NCBI GenBank assembly: GCA_964641665.1
Contig: CAZXKO010000031.1
Span: forward strand, 102,165-166,164
Direction: 5' to 3'
DNA: 64,000 nucleotides
Origin: Gp1-AA133 sp964641665
Lineage (GTDB): Bacteria > Acidobacteriota > Terriglobia > Terriglobales > Acidobacteriaceae
The translations under genes were made by a program, and so were the position numbers. Below the pieces are notes generated by a model. That model was not told where the DNA came from and did no database searches. It saw only the letters and a list, made by a program, of their open reading frames with translations. Shown in pieces: positions 26,328-35,894 of this stretch (positions within the stretch are counted from its first letter, which is position 1; every line of letters starts with the position of its first letter).

Positions 26328-28607
26328 TCATTCGAAGAAAGTCTCAGCGCCGTCGATCTCGAGATGCGTCGCACCGCGAAAGGGGGCGGAAAGTGTCCCA
26401 CTCTGCGCGTCAAAATGATAGTCGCTTCCCAAGCGAAGCGTTGTTCCGTTCTTCCTGACTTGAGCCGCCTTTCGGCAGTGCACCACCAGGGTGCCATTCG
26501 CTCCCAAGTCGCCGAACTCAATCGTCAGGCCGCCGCTTCTGGGCACCGATTTTATAGCTTGCATCCCAGTTTCGGTGAAATAGGAAAACTGGCTTGCCTG
26601 TTTCGCCGAGGGAAAGACCTCAATTCGTAACTTCGGCTCCCAGTTCGCATCCCAGTTGTTGTTGAGCTTTACGATGTCGCCGCGGGGGATGATCGAGCCT
26701 TCTCTCACGAACAGTGGAATCACTCCGAGTGCCGCCGCGGCTGTCACTGTGGCCTTACCGTCATATACCGTATGCTTGTCGTTGTAGTTCATCCAGCGTC
26801 CAGCCGGAAGATACACCCTGCGATCGGTGACCTCCGGTTTGGTGACCGGAGCAACCAGAATCTCGCTACCATAAAGGTATTCATCCCACATGTCGCTGAG
26901 AGCTTCGTCTTCTGGGTAGGCGAAGATCAGCGCGCGCATGATCGGCATACCCGTCTGCCTAGCTTGCTGCATGTAAGACCGGGTGTAGGGAATCAGATCG
27001 TGGTGGGTCTGAGCGTACTTTTGCGCGATGCCGACCAGTTCGTCGTCGTAGTCGTACCAAACCGTCCGCTTGGGACCGAGCATTACTTCCATCATCGGAC
27101 TGAACGCGCTGAACTCCAGCCATCGCGCAAGCAATTCTTTTGTGTTGCGGGCGGGAGCGAAGTATCCACCCGTATCGGAGCCCCACATGGGAAAGTTGAT
27201 CGCACCTGCGCGCAGCCCGTTTTTTATGGTTGTCTGCAGACCGCCAAACGTTGACCACGAATCGCCGTTCCAGATTGCCGTGTACTTGCGGGAAGTATCG
27301 TTGGCGTTGCGCGAAAAGATGAAATAGTCGTCCCCGTAAGCCTTGCTGAGTCCTTCCGCCGATAGCTTGGGGAACAACACGGCGAATTCATTCTGCAGTG
27401 AGTCCGGCAGTTCCCCTTCCTCTCCGCGATCGATCTTGTAGCCCTTGATTCCCATTCGAACATAGGTATCCAGTTTCTGCTTCCACCAGTCATAGACCTC
27501 GGACCGGCGAAGATCGGCAGCCGGCCACTTGTACGGAAACAGGTAACCCTTCGCTGAACCTTCCTGGAACATCTTTCCTGAGCATCGGTTCGCGGTCCAC
27601 AGGAGGAGGTTCATTCCCCGGTCGCGCAGGTCTTGAATCATCCTAGCTGGATCGGGAAACGACGAATCGAAATCCATGCCGCCCCACCCCAACTCTCCGG
27701 AGCCGTAGGGCCGGTCCAGCCAGATTGCGCCTGCGGGAATCTTCAGTTTGCGCAACCGATCGGCATCGTCGACGACTTTCTCCTGGGCGTTGTGGACATC
27801 GCGCAAGTCGTCGTGTTCATCGTCGCGCCACCAAATAGTTCCGAAAGCCCAGGTCGGCGGCATGATCGCCGGTCCCGCCAGGGCGTTATGTCTGTTAAGA
27901 ATATCGGCATAAGAAGGGCCGTAGATAATGTCGTACTTCAGTTGTGAATCCTTGAATGAGAAAGTGGTCTTCCCTGCCTGTGCAATCGCGTAGTGCGCCT
28001 GCGCCAGGCTCTCCACATACACACCGTAGCGGCGTGAAGTTACGTAGAAGGGCGCCCTTGTACTTGCATGGTGGACGTAACGTGCGTTCCCCAGGCCGAG
28101 GAAGTCGGCATCCGCCCCGCGATTGTCGATGTGTCCCCCGTACGGGTATTCCCAGATACCGTAATAGTGCTCGCCCTGGTCATTGAACTCCTCGGAGATC
28201 TCGCTCGGGGTGCCACCGGGATACGTTATGTGGATCTGCAATATTTCGGGAGAAACAAAAGTGAACGATACTTGGGCCTTGGCTGGACTTCCGTTGCGTA
28301 ACCGGTCGCGTCCGGCCAGCTCGATCAGAAGATCGGCTTTGAGAGCACTGGAGCCTCTTGTGACATTAGCGGCCTCCGCCACCGGATAAAACTCCCCACC
28401 GAAAGTAAATGCAGTGTTGTCCTGTGACACGAGTACGTCTCCGGTGGATTTTTCGATGACACGAAAAGTGTAAGGACTGGTCGCGACCTCAAGGCGCAAG
28501 AGAGGTGATTCTAAGGTCTGAGTCTCAGCCCGACCCATCGCACTACAGATCGACAGAGGCAACCCCACCATGATGAAAAACCACGTGCATTTCAAAAGTC
28601 TTGTCAT
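26328..28607 (-). CDS. Secreted GH31 alpha-glycosidase
   Basis: 759 residues from the ATG at 28607 (the frame is open to 28682). Signal peptide at about 1-27. GH31 order is clear: an N-terminal beta-sandwich, then the barrel with GTIWWRDDEHDD. The nucleophile is Asp393 in GYKIDRGEEG and the acid/base Asp449 in WNGDSWSTF, followed by WGSDTGGY and the C-terminal YLPAGRWMNY and PLFVREGSIIP blocks. Specificity could be alpha-xyloside, alpha-galactoside or alpha-glucoside. The Arg after the nucleophile departs from the KIDFGE-type sequence of xylosidases. Likely co-transcribed with the cupin. Confidence 0.92.
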   Translation of the reverse strand: MTRLLKCTWFFIMVGLPLSICSAMGRAETQTLESPLLRLEVATSPYTFRVIEKSTGDVLVSQDNTAFTFGGEFYPVAEAANVTRGSSALKADLLIELAGRDRLRNGSPAKAQVSFTFVSPEILQIHITYPGGTPSEISEEFNDQGEHYYGIWEYPYGGHIDNRGADADFLGLGNARYVHHASTRAPFYVTSRRYGVYVESLAQAHYAIAQAGKTTFSFKDSQLKYDIIYGPSYADILNRHNALAGPAIMPPTWAFGTIWWRDDEHDDLRDVHNAQEKVVDDADRLRKLKIPAGAIWLDRPYGSGELGWGGMDFDSSFPDPARMIQDLRDRGMNLLLWTANRCSGKMFQEGSAKGYLFPYKWPAADLRRSEVYDWWKQKLDTYVRMGIKGYKIDRGEEGELPDSLQNEFAVLFPKLSAEGLSKAYGDDYFIFSRNANDTSRKYTAIWNGDSWSTFGGLQTTIKNGLRAGAINFPMWGSDTGGYFAPARNTKELLARWLEFSAFSPMMEVMLGPKRTVWYDYDDELVGIAQKYAQTHHDLIPYTRSYMQQARQTGMPIMRALIFAYPEDEALSDMWDEYLYGSEILVAPVTKPEVTDRRVYLPAGRWMNYNDKHTVYDGKATVTAAAALGVIPLFVREGSIIPRGDIVKLNNNWDANWEPKLRIEVFPSAKQASQFSYFTETGMQAIKSVPRSGGLTIEFGDLGANGTLVVHCRKAAQVRKNGTTLRLGSDYHFDAQSGTLSAPFRGATHLEIDGAETFFE

Positions 28608-28944
28608 GTAGACCTGTTGCAGCTCTCTGAAATTCCTCTGGACTCGCCGAGTGTTGGTTTTCTTCGACGGCAGCCTACGCAAACCGGCGCTCGCGCTCCG
28701 CCAGCAAAGCGAGGACGGGAAGTTCCGGTTTCGTTCACAATAAAGATTTCTTTTTTGTTAAAGTGACCTGAGCCAGCATGGGAAAAGATAGGGAGCATCA
28801 CTAGGAGTGTCAAACGGGAAATGCTAAAGGCACCTTTCAGGAAGACTAAAAGGATGACTGACTTGAAGAAGATGGCGTCCCCGAACCCGGGGCAGGCCTC
28901 GGGCGCGGCGCGTTAACCCTCAACGGGCAGAATGGATCGATCTC
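28608..28944. other. Divergent regulatory region, GH31 / LysR gene
   Basis: 337 bp between divergent starts. At 28736-28770 a stretch resembles a degenerate form of the uronate dyad plus T-run on the plus strand, but the dyad arms are lost. No confident promoter is seen. Confidence 0.35.
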
Positions 28945-29832
28945 ATGGATCTCCACCAACTCGAATTGTTCCTGGCAGTGATGGACTCCCCGAGTATGAC
29001 CCGTGCTGCGGAGAAGGTCTGCCTCTCGACAGGTGCAGTCAGCCTTCAACTTCGCAGCCTGGCAAGCGAACTGCATACGGAACTCTTCGTCCGGCGCGGG
29101 AAGCGTATGGCTCCCACGCCTGCGGCATTGCGTCTCGCCGAACACGCTAAGGCAGTGCTGAAACTGACGAGCCAGATTAAGCAGGAATTTGAAGATGACT
29201 TGGCTGCAGATTCTCGTCCTTTTCACTTCGCCACCGGCGTGACTACGTTGATCTACCAGCTGGGCAAACCGCTGCGTCAGTTGCGGAAGCAATATCCGAA
29301 GGCGGACATTCAGGTGACGGTCGGCGTCACTGAGGAGATTGTGGCCGGCCTGCACGATCGCAGATTCGATCTGGGGTTGATTTCGCTACCGGTATCGCCA
29401 GAGGGACTCAAGATCATGCCGCTCTTCGACGAGGAGCTACTGGTATTGCGGCCGTCCTCAACCCGAGTGAGTGGCCGACACAGTGGCACCATCCATCCAT
29501 CTGACCTGGCAGGTATTCCGTTCCTTCTCTACCCCAAGCGCAGCAACATGCGACTGGTGATTGACCGGTTCTTCAAGGAAATCGAGGTGACCCCACGGGT
29601 TGTGATGGAAGCCGACGACACCGAAACTATCAAAAGGCTGGTGGAATCAGGCTTCGGCAATTCGATCCTTCCCGAGCACGCTCTCCGGCAGCGCACGCGG
29701 TTCTTTCGGACATTCAGGGTTGAAGGGCACCACTTGACGAGAAGCCTGGCGCTGGCAACGGTGAGCACTGAATATCCCCGCAAGTTGACTGACTCGATCG
29801 CAAATTTTCTCCTGACCCTCCTGCGAAGTTGA
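28945..29832 (+). CDS. LysR-family transcriptional regulator
   Basis: 295 residues. The N-terminal winged helix-turn-helix is typical: MDLHQLELFLAVMDSPSMTRAAEKV, then VSLQLRSLASELHTELFVRRG. A periplasmic-binding-protein-like effector domain fills the rest. It is divergent from GH31 and convergent with the UxaC-like gene, and is the only dedicated regulator in the carbohydrate part of the window. It is therefore a candidate to bind either the GH31 promoter or the shared uronate dyad sites; this is inference only. Confidence 0.92.
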   Translation: MDLHQLELFLAVMDSPSMTRAAEKVCLSTGAVSLQLRSLASELHTELFVRRGKRMAPTPAALRLAEHAKAVLKLTSQIKQEFEDDLAADSRPFHFATGVTTLIYQLGKPLRQLRKQYPKADIQVTVGVTEEIVAGLHDRRFDLGLISLPVSPEGLKIMPLFDEELLVLRPSSTRVSGRHSGTIHPSDLAGIPFLLYPKRSNMRLVIDRFFKEIEVTPRVVMEADDTETIKRLVESGFGNSILPEHALRQRTRFFRTFRVEGHHLTRSLALATVSTEYPRKLTDSIANFLLTLLRS

Positions 29833-29869
29833 GTGCTCTGGCAGAAGGGCGTCGCAGCTAGAAAACGAC

Positions 29870-31174
29870 TTAGTCTGCGCGGCCGTTGGTCCACTGCGCG
29901 AAATTCGTGCAGAACAGGCGATTCACGTCACGCTCGACATCCCTCCGGCTTACTCTGCCCCCGTCCCTGTAGAGTCGTCGATACGATTCGGTGAGAATGG
30001 GCGTCATGGTCGCGCGCGTGTTCCGCCATTTATAGATCACTTGTTCCAAAACTCGGGCATCGGAGTGTTGCGGGATGAAGCTGGTGCCCAGCAGTTCCAG
30101 GCGCTCGCGCGTGATCTCCTCCACGATGGAAGGATTGTTGAGGAACCACCAGCAGCCGAAAGGCATCAGGTTGTTGAACTTCCGCGCATAAACGCACAGC
30201 TCGTGCTGATTCTCCCGGCTCAGGACGCTCACCAGAAAACGATTGTCGGGATAGTCCCGGCACAGGTTTTCCAGCGCAACCAGATCCGCGCGGCCGACCG
30301 CATCGCCCGCCAGCCGAATCCTCGGATTCACCTGCCGCCTCACTCCGATCATGAGCGAAAGCGGCAGTCCGAACTCGCGACATGAGGGCAGGACAGCTTC
30401 GCTCAACAATTTTCCGAGGAAAGCGTCATCCGGGAACTGGAACGTGAACGGCAATGAAACTGCCATGTAAACCGGCTGCATCCGGGCGTACCAGTCTGTC
30501 AGAAACCTTCGAACTTCCGAGATCGATTTACCCGAGACTCGCTCGTCCACGGCATAGCCCTGCGTAGCAAGCTGCTGCCAGTGATTCGGCCATCCCCAGA
30601 GGATACGGTCCAGACGCAGCACGGCCTCAAACTGAGAGTGGCCCTCGACTCCCTTCAACCAGGCGGGTCCCTCTGCCGAATCCAAAGGATCGTTGGTCAT
30701 CGCAACTGCCCTCACCCCGGCCATCTCGAACACTTTCCGGATGTGCGAGTCGACGGTTTGCGCTTGGAAGAACGAACGTGCCTCCTGAAGGTCTGGACTC
30801 TCCGTTGGGAGGTCGAAAGCCTTGAGCACCGCGACGACTCCGCGGGTGGCCTCGGAAATCGGGCTGTTCTCGACGAACAAGGCTCGCCAGATGGCGTCCG
30901 CCTGGTCTGGCTTGCTCAGAGGCCAGTACTGCTCCGGTTTCATATCTGACGAGCGAAAGAACTCCGCCTCCAGGTAGTGATAGGTGAGCAGTTCGTCGAT
31001 ACCCCACAATCCCAACTTGCCGAACGCAGGAGGATAGAGGTGGGTGTGCATGTCGATGAACTGGGTCGTCGACAAGACCTCTTGCACGGCAGCTTGGAGG
31101 CTGTCCGCAGAAAGCGAGTCGGTCGAGCACAGGTTCGTTCCCGGAGTGGGCTGCTTAAAGGATGTGGCTTCCAT
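29870..31174 (-). CDS. uxaC: Glucuronate/galacturonate isomerase, UxaC-like
   Basis: 434 residues from the ATG at 31174 (GGGAT 6 nt upstream; the frame continues to 31291). The amidohydrolase-fold metal motif FIDMHTHLYPP is near the N terminus. LRLDRILWGWPNHW, FLVSVLSRENQHELCVYARKF and MPFGCWWFLNNPS match the family in order, although overall it is diverged from E. coli UxaC. Predicted reaction: D-galacturonate to D-tagaturonate, or D-glucuronate to D-fructuronate. A strong promoter with the dyad operator (31262-31318) precedes it, shared with kdgK, kduI and GH105, which supports the uronate assignment. Confidence 0.82.
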   Translation of the reverse strand: MEATSFKQPTPGTNLCSTDSLSADSLQAAVQEVLSTTQFIDMHTHLYPPAFGKLGLWGIDELLTYHYLEAEFFRSSDMKPEQYWPLSKPDQADAIWRALFVENSPISEATRGVVAVLKAFDLPTESPDLQEARSFFQAQTVDSHIRKVFEMAGVRAVAMTNDPLDSAEGPAWLKGVEGHSQFEAVLRLDRILWGWPNHWQQLATQGYAVDERVSGKSISEVRRFLTDWYARMQPVYMAVSLPFTFQFPDDAFLGKLLSEAVLPSCREFGLPLSLMIGVRRQVNPRIRLAGDAVGRADLVALENLCRDYPDNRFLVSVLSRENQHELCVYARKFNNLMPFGCWWFLNNPSIVEEITRERLELLGTSFIPQHSDARVLEQVIYKWRNTRATMTPILTESYRRLYRDGGRVSRRDVERDVNRLFCTNFAQWTNGRAD

Positions 31175-31261
31175 TCTTATCCCTGCGCTTGTGCTCCGAG
31201 AACGTTTTCTCTCATGGTAGTGAAAAATCCGCAAAACGCCCTTGGGTCCTGAGTTGCGCGG

Positions 31262-31318
31262 AATATAGGACCCCGCTCGCCAGCATGTCAAAGGAAAAAA
31301 ATTGAAAGTTGGATTCAG
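31262..31318 (-). promoter_or_regulatory. Uronate-type promoter with dyad operator (site B, uxaC)
   Basis: On the minus strand: CTGAA-N7-TTCAA (31318-31302), a T-run, a 10-nt gap, TTGACA -35 (31291-31286), an 18-nt spacer, TATATT -10 (31267-31262). It is the best promoter of the set apart from site E. Confidence 0.7.
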
Positions 31319-31562
31319 CAGGACTTAACGAAACAGGCTTCCCAACGCGCCCCTGCTCGGCTACGCATGCATCCTGTCTCGTGGTCCCAAAAGCGGACCT
31401 GTGCGAGCATGCGCTTAGCACCACACAAAGGTTCGTTGAAAAAGACTCAACGGCTAAAAAACACTTCCATTTTATAATGTCGGTTCTTCAAGTGCGCTAG
31501 AAATGCGAAGCCACAACGACGCCTCCTTCGGAGGGCACACTTAACTGAGCAGCCAGACAAAA

Positions 31563-32756
31563 ATGCGCAGGATGCCGGCCGGCGCCCGCAAGCTAGCGTC
31601 TGCCGGTGTGGTCAGCATTGCCGATCTGCGCCGCCTGGCGCGTAAGCGAGTACCCAAGGTAGTTTTCGACTACATCGACGGCGGAGCAGACGGAGAAGTC
31701 ACCCTCCGCGAGAATCACCGCGTCTTTGACGACGTCATCTTCCGGCCGCGACATGCTGTGGCGGTGCCTTCTTGTGATCTGCGCACTCGGGTTCTGGGCT
31801 CGGAGCTGTCGTTGCCAGTGCTGCTGGCCCCCGTAGGGTACCTTCGCATGATGAATCCGGGGGGCGAAGTGGCCGCTGCTCGAGCGGCCGGAGCGGTGGG
31901 TACGATTTTCACTCTCTCCACGGTTTCGGGGCACCGGTTGGAAGATGTGAAGGCCGCCTCCGTCGGCCCGCTGTGGTATCAGCTCTACCTGATGGGAGGT
32001 CGGGAAGCTACGCGAGGAGCCATCCAGAGAGCTCGCGCCGCGGGCTTTACCGCCCTGGTCGTTACCATCGACACACCCATCGCGGGCATGCGCGAGCGCG
32101 ACTTTCGAAACGGCATGAAGGAATTGCTGGGCGCCGATTACCCTGCCCGAGCGCCTTTCATCGGGCAACTGCTTGCCCGTCCCGGGTGGCTGGCAGCTTT
32201 CTTGCTCGACGGCGGACTTCCCAAGTTACCTAACATCGTAATTCCCGGCCAAGGCTCGATGCAGTTGAAGGAAGTTCCCAACGTGATGGCTCGTCAGGCA
32301 TTCTCGTGGGGGGATCTAAGTTGGATACGCCAGGATTGGGATGGTCCGATTGTCATCAAGGGTGTACTCACTGGCGACGACGCCCGGCGTGCGGTGGACG
32401 AAGGAGCGGTCGCCGTCATCGTGTCGAACCACGGCGGACGTCAGCTCGATTGCGTTTCCGCCACGCTCCGGGCTTTGCCGGAGGTGGTGGCCGCTGTCAA
32501 CGGAAGGGCCGAGGTCCTCATGGACAGTGGCATTCGGCGAGGCGCCGATGTCGTCAAAGCCATCTGCCTGGGTGCTAGAGCGGTTCTCTGTGGCCGCGCT
32601 TTTGCGTACGGCCTGGCCGCGGCGGGCGAGGCGGGAGTGACGCGCGCGCTTGAGATCTTACGTGCCGACCTCGAGCGCACCATGAAACTGCTGGGCTGCT
32701 CTTCCCTGTCGGCGCTCGGTCGTTCTTACGTTGACGCACCTTGGCTGTCGGGTTGA
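31563..32756 (+). CDS. FMN-dependent alpha-hydroxyacid oxidase/dehydrogenase
   Basis: 397 residues of the glycolate oxidase/lactate dehydrogenase LldD family. FDYIDGGADGEVTLREN is the N-terminal signature, LLAPVGYLRMM and YQLYLMGG hold FMN contacts, IVIKGVLTGDDA contains the FMN Lys, and the catalytic base is His290 in VSNHGGRQLD, followed by MDSGIRRGADVVKAICLGA. The enzyme oxidises an L-2-hydroxyacid to the 2-oxoacid. A TATAAT at 31473-31478 may be its -10. It is divergent from uxaC, so a sugar-acid-derived hydroxyacid is a possible substrate. Confidence 0.88.
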   Translation: MRRMPAGARKLASAGVVSIADLRRLARKRVPKVVFDYIDGGADGEVTLRENHRVFDDVIFRPRHAVAVPSCDLRTRVLGSELSLPVLLAPVGYLRMMNPGGEVAAARAAGAVGTIFTLSTVSGHRLEDVKAASVGPLWYQLYLMGGREATRGAIQRARAAGFTALVVTIDTPIAGMRERDFRNGMKELLGADYPARAPFIGQLLARPGWLAAFLLDGGLPKLPNIVIPGQGSMQLKEVPNVMARQAFSWGDLSWIRQDWDGPIVIKGVLTGDDARRAVDEGAVAVIVSNHGGRQLDCVSATLRALPEVVAAVNGRAEVLMDSGIRRGADVVKAICLGARAVLCGRAFAYGLAAAGEAGVTRALEILRADLERTMKLLGCSSLSALGRSYVDAPWLSG

Positions 32757-32844
32757 CGGTCGGCGCAGAAACAGATACGGCAGCGGACGTCAGAGACTCT
32801 CGTAGGGCCCGAACCCACATCGCCGGCATGAGGGTTCCCTGTTT

Positions 32845-33285
32845 TTATGATCCTGCTCCCGGCCCGACAGCCACGACGAAATATGTCGCTGGTGCTGCGC
32901 CGATATTTTTCACTCCATGCTCCTCGTTTGAGTGGACAAATCCAACCGAACCCGACCCCAGCACGTGACTCGCGCCGCTGACTGTAAGTTCGACCGCCCC
33001 TTCGCGGATGAGCCACATCTCCGAGTGCAGGTGACGGTGCGGCGCGTGCGGCATGCCCCCCGGAGGCAGAGTCGTCTCATGCACCTCCAGAGCTTCGCCG
33101 GTCGCCAGCTTCCCTTTCAAAACGGGACGAATCTCCGCGCCGTTTGCGACGTGGACGGGCAGCTGATCGAAGGGGAACGTTCCCGAGGGCAATGAATTAT
33201 CGTCAGCAGCAAAGACATTTAGGTCGGTCGTTATCGGAAGGAATCCGGAAAGCACGAAGCACATATCACGCCGATTGATTGCCAT
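32845..33285 (-). CDS. Exported cupin, type II (copy 1)
   Basis: 146 residues from the ATG at 33285. The N terminus (NRRDMCFVLSGFLPI) looks like a Tat-type leader. The cupin core is LEVHETTLPPGGMPHAPHRHLHSEMWLIREGAVELTV, with several metal-binding His, and VGFVHSNEEHGVKNIG with the final His. It is a close paralogue of 48268-48717, sharing GKLATGEGLEVHETTLPPGG-like sequence. Function unknown. It converges on the FMN oxidase gene. Confidence 0.8.
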   Translation of the reverse strand: MAINRRDMCFVLSGFLPITTDLNVFAADDNSLPSGTFPFDQLPVHVANGAEIRPVLKGKLATGEALEVHETTLPPGGMPHAPHRHLHSEMWLIREGAVELTVSGASHVLGSGSVGFVHSNEEHGVKNIGAAPATYFVVAVGPGAGS

Positions 33286-33617
33286 GCACACCTCGACTTG
33301 GGGAAGATCGTCGGGCCAAGAAGACCCGCGCTGTGGTTCCCAGAAACTGACCTCAGTCTGGAATTTCGCACAGAACTCTGCGTGGGAGCTAAGTTTGAAC
33401 CTGCCGCGCGACCCCACAGTGCAACCACACTATCGCAAGGACGGAAAAAGCGCACTATTGAATGCATTTAAGCTTGTTCAACCCAGCCTTTAGAAATTCT
33501 AGTTTGACGTTGTCGCAGCACTAAGTCATTTTCCACTGCGTTGTCGTCGATCTGCCCGCACGGCGGGCGCATGATCGAGCAAGATCGACTTTCCGGAGCC
33601 TCTGCGGAGGAATGTCC
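33286..33617. other. Intergenic region before the TonB-receptor remnant
   Basis: 332 bp with no gene. It should contain the promoter of the cupin (minus) and of the receptor remnant (plus; a TTGACG lies near 33507), but no complete pair stands out. Confidence 0.4.
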
Positions 33618-33791
33618 ATGAAGAAGCTTGCCCTCGTTGGCCTTGTAAGTGCTCTCCTGTTTCCCGCTATCTCTCACGCACAAGGCTTGGGAAGTATTTT
33701 GGGTACGGTCACTGACCCCACCGGAGCCGCCATCGCGTCCAGCATGGCAGTATCGATTGCGGAATCCCTGCGCGCCATGTTAACGGCGTGA
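33618..33791 (+). pseudogene. Truncated TonB-dependent (Oar-like) receptor start
   Basis: 57 codons with GGAGG upstream and a good signal peptide (MKKLALVGLVSALLFPAISHAQ), followed by GSILGTVTDPTGAAI. This is the opening of the carboxypeptidase-regulatory-like plug extension found on the very large TonB receptors of Acidobacteria. After about 15 more codons it stops. The remaining roughly 1,000 codons are absent, so this is a stump of an outer-membrane receptor that once sat beside the kduD-kduI genes. Confidence 0.7.
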
Positions 33792-33802
33792 CCCACGAGG
33801 CC

Positions 33803-34567
33803 TCAACGACTCATCCAGCCACCGTCGACTAACAGAGTATGTCCGTGCACGTAGTCGCTGGCGGAAGAACAGAGGAATACAGCCGCCCCCGCTATGTCGT
33901 TTGTCTCTCCCCAGCGGCCGGCTGGTATCCGGTCGAGGATCTGACGGCTGCGTTGCGGATCTTGTCGCAGCGCGGTCGTGTTGTCTGTCGCCATGTACCC
34001 AGGCGCAATCGCGTTAACGTTGATCCCTTTGGACGCCCACTCGTTGGCCAGCGCTCTGGTAAGTTGCGCGACGCCGCCCTTCGCCGCGGCATAGGCCGGA
34101 ACCAGGATACCGCCCTGAAATGAGAGCACTGAAGCGATATTGACGATCTTCCCTTTCGTGCCACGCCTCAACATGTCCTGTCCAGCAAGCTGTGAAAGCC
34201 GAAACACCGCGGTAAGGTTTACCGCAATCAGTTCGTCCCAATCGCTCTGCTTGTAGTCGGCGGCAGGTGCGCGGCGGATGGAACCGGCGTTGTTGACCAG
34301 GATATCGATGGAACCGAATTCTTCAACGGTCCTTCCGATCAACACCGGATAGAACTTCGGGTCGGACATGTCGCCCGCCACGTAGAAGGACTTCCTTCCC
34401 AGTTGAAGAACCTGTTCTGCGGTTCGGGAACCGTCGGGGCTTCTGCCGTGACAGCCCACATTGGCACCCGCTTCCGCGAGGCCGATCGCGATCGCCGCTC
34501 CCAAGCCTCGGCTCGAGCCGGTGACGAGCGCATTCTTGCCATCAAGCCGGAAAGTGTCTAGCAGCAT
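33803..34567 (-). CDS. kduD: 2-keto-3-deoxygluconate 5-dehydrogenase-like SDR
   Basis: 254 residues from the ATG at 34567; an in-frame TTG at 34600 would overlap the upstream gene. Classical SDR: GSSRGLGAAIA cofactor loop, NNAGSIRR, catalytic Ser in NIASVLSF and YAAAKGG with Tyr and Lys, and C-terminal GHTLLVDGGWMSR. The R-rich IRRAPA segment and overall pattern match KduD. It would reduce 5-keto-4-deoxyuronate-derived diketogluconate to KDG. It is the last gene of kduI-MFS-kduD, 10 bp after the MFS stop. Confidence 0.87.
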   Translation of the reverse strand: MLLDTFRLDGKNALVTGSSRGLGAAIAIGLAEAGANVGCHGRSPDGSRTAEQVLQLGRKSFYVAGDMSDPKFYPVLIGRTVEEFGSIDILVNNAGSIRRAPAADYKQSDWDELIAVNLTAVFRLSQLAGQDMLRRGTKGKIVNIASVLSFQGGILVPAYAAAKGGVAQLTRALANEWASKGINVNAIAPGYMATDNTTALRQDPQRSRQILDRIPAGRWGETNDIAGAAVFLCSSASDYVHGHTLLVDGGWMSR

Positions 34568-34577
34568 GATTGGTTTC

Positions 34578-35885
34578 TCAACGGATATTGGCTGGCTCAA
34601 GCCTGGGCGCGAGAAGCTGAATGGCGGCCAGCGCCAGCAAATATGAGCAGCCGGCGATCAGGAACGGAAGCATGTAACTACCGGTCCATTGCAACGTGTA
34701 GCCCACGATCTTCGCGATCAGCATTCCTCCAATTGCTCCTGCCATCCCTCCCATGCCAACCACTGAGCCCACTGCCTGCGCCGGAAACATGTCGGAAGTC
34801 AAGGTAAAGAGATTGGCGGAGAAACCCTGATGCGCCGCTGCGGCGAGTCCGATCAGCAGTACTGCTCCCCATAGGCTTTGGATGCGGTACGCAAACACAA
34901 TCGGGACAACGCACAAGGCGCACAACAGCATAGCGCTCTTGCGAGCTACATTCACGCTGCTTCCCCGCTGAATCAGCCAGGATGAGAACCAGCCTCCGGC
35001 AACGCTGCCTACATCCGCGATCACGTAGATCACCATAATGGGCACTCCGATTTTCATCAGAGCCAAGCCGTGATTACGTTGCAGGAAATCGGGTACCCAG
35101 AACAGATAGAACCACCAGATCGGATCGATCATGAACTTCCCCGCTACAAAAGACCACGTCTGGCGATGGGGGATGAGCTGCGCCCACTTGATTTTCGATG
35201 TCGGCTCCTGCGGATCGCTGCGAATGTAGTCCAGTTCCGTTCTCGAGAGGCGAGGATGTTCCTCCGGCTTGCGATAGAGCACTATCCAGAATAAGAGCCA
35301 AACGAAGCCTAATGCACCGGTAATCACAAATGCCGAACGCCAGCCCCACTGAACCGTGATCCAGGGCACGACCAATGGAGTTACGATCGCACCGACATTG
35401 GTGCCAGCGTTGAAGATTCCCGTCGCGAGCGCTCGCTCTCGCTTCGGGAACCACTCTGCGACCGTCTTAATGCTTGCGGGGAAAACTCCAGCCTCGCCGA
35501 AGCCCAACGCCGACCGAGCGACCAGGAAACTGGTGAGTGATCCTCCCAGTGCGTGTCCCATTGAAGCCAGGCTCCAGAAAACCATGGCCAGAGCGTAGCC
35601 GAGGCGTGTACCGATGCGATCCACAAGACGGCCTACCGCCAGCATGCCCACGGCGTAAGCCGCCTGGAAAGCAAACACCAGGTTGCCGTAGTCGATTTCG
35701 CTCCATCCCAGGTCGTGCTGAAGGGTGGTCTTGAGAACTCCCAGCACCTGGCGATCCATGTAGTTTTTGGTGGTTCCGAAAAGCAAGAGGGCACAGATAA
35801 CCCAGCGAAGATAGCCGGCCCGCGACGTCACGCCGGCCGCTTCGGAATTCGATTCCCGAGTCGCGGTTGTGGCGGCTGGGTCCAT
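34578..35885 (-). CDS. MFS transporter, ACS family, hexuronate type
   Basis: 435 residues, 12 predicted helices. NYMDRQVLGVLKTTLQ in helix 1, GRLVDRIGTRLGYALAM after helix 2 and GFGEAGVFPASIKTVAEWFP are the ACS/ExuT hallmarks. It lies between kduI (9-bp gap) and kduD, which implies transport of galacturonate, glucuronate or unsaturated uronate. A nearby stump of a TonB receptor (33618) suggests the outer-membrane partner has been lost here. Confidence 0.9.
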   Translation of the reverse strand: MDPAATTATRESNSEAAGVTSRAGYLRWVICALLLFGTTKNYMDRQVLGVLKTTLQHDLGWSEIDYGNLVFAFQAAYAVGMLAVGRLVDRIGTRLGYALAMVFWSLASMGHALGGSLTSFLVARSALGFGEAGVFPASIKTVAEWFPKRERALATGIFNAGTNVGAIVTPLVVPWITVQWGWRSAFVITGALGFVWLLFWIVLYRKPEEHPRLSRTELDYIRSDPQEPTSKIKWAQLIPHRQTWSFVAGKFMIDPIWWFYLFWVPDFLQRNHGLALMKIGVPIMVIYVIADVGSVAGGWFSSWLIQRGSSVNVARKSAMLLCALCVVPIVFAYRIQSLWGAVLLIGLAAAAHQGFSANLFTLTSDMFPAQAVGSVVGMGGMAGAIGGMLIAKIVGYTLQWTGSYMLPFLIAGCSYLLALAAIQLLAPRLEPANIR

Positions 35886-35894
35886 AGTTGGGGA

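Noticed and set aside
28736..28770. Sixth copy of the uronate dyad near the LysR gene
   Set aside because: The centre and T-run resemble the motif, but both dyad arms (TTCAC/ATTTC) and the -35 are poor; not counted.
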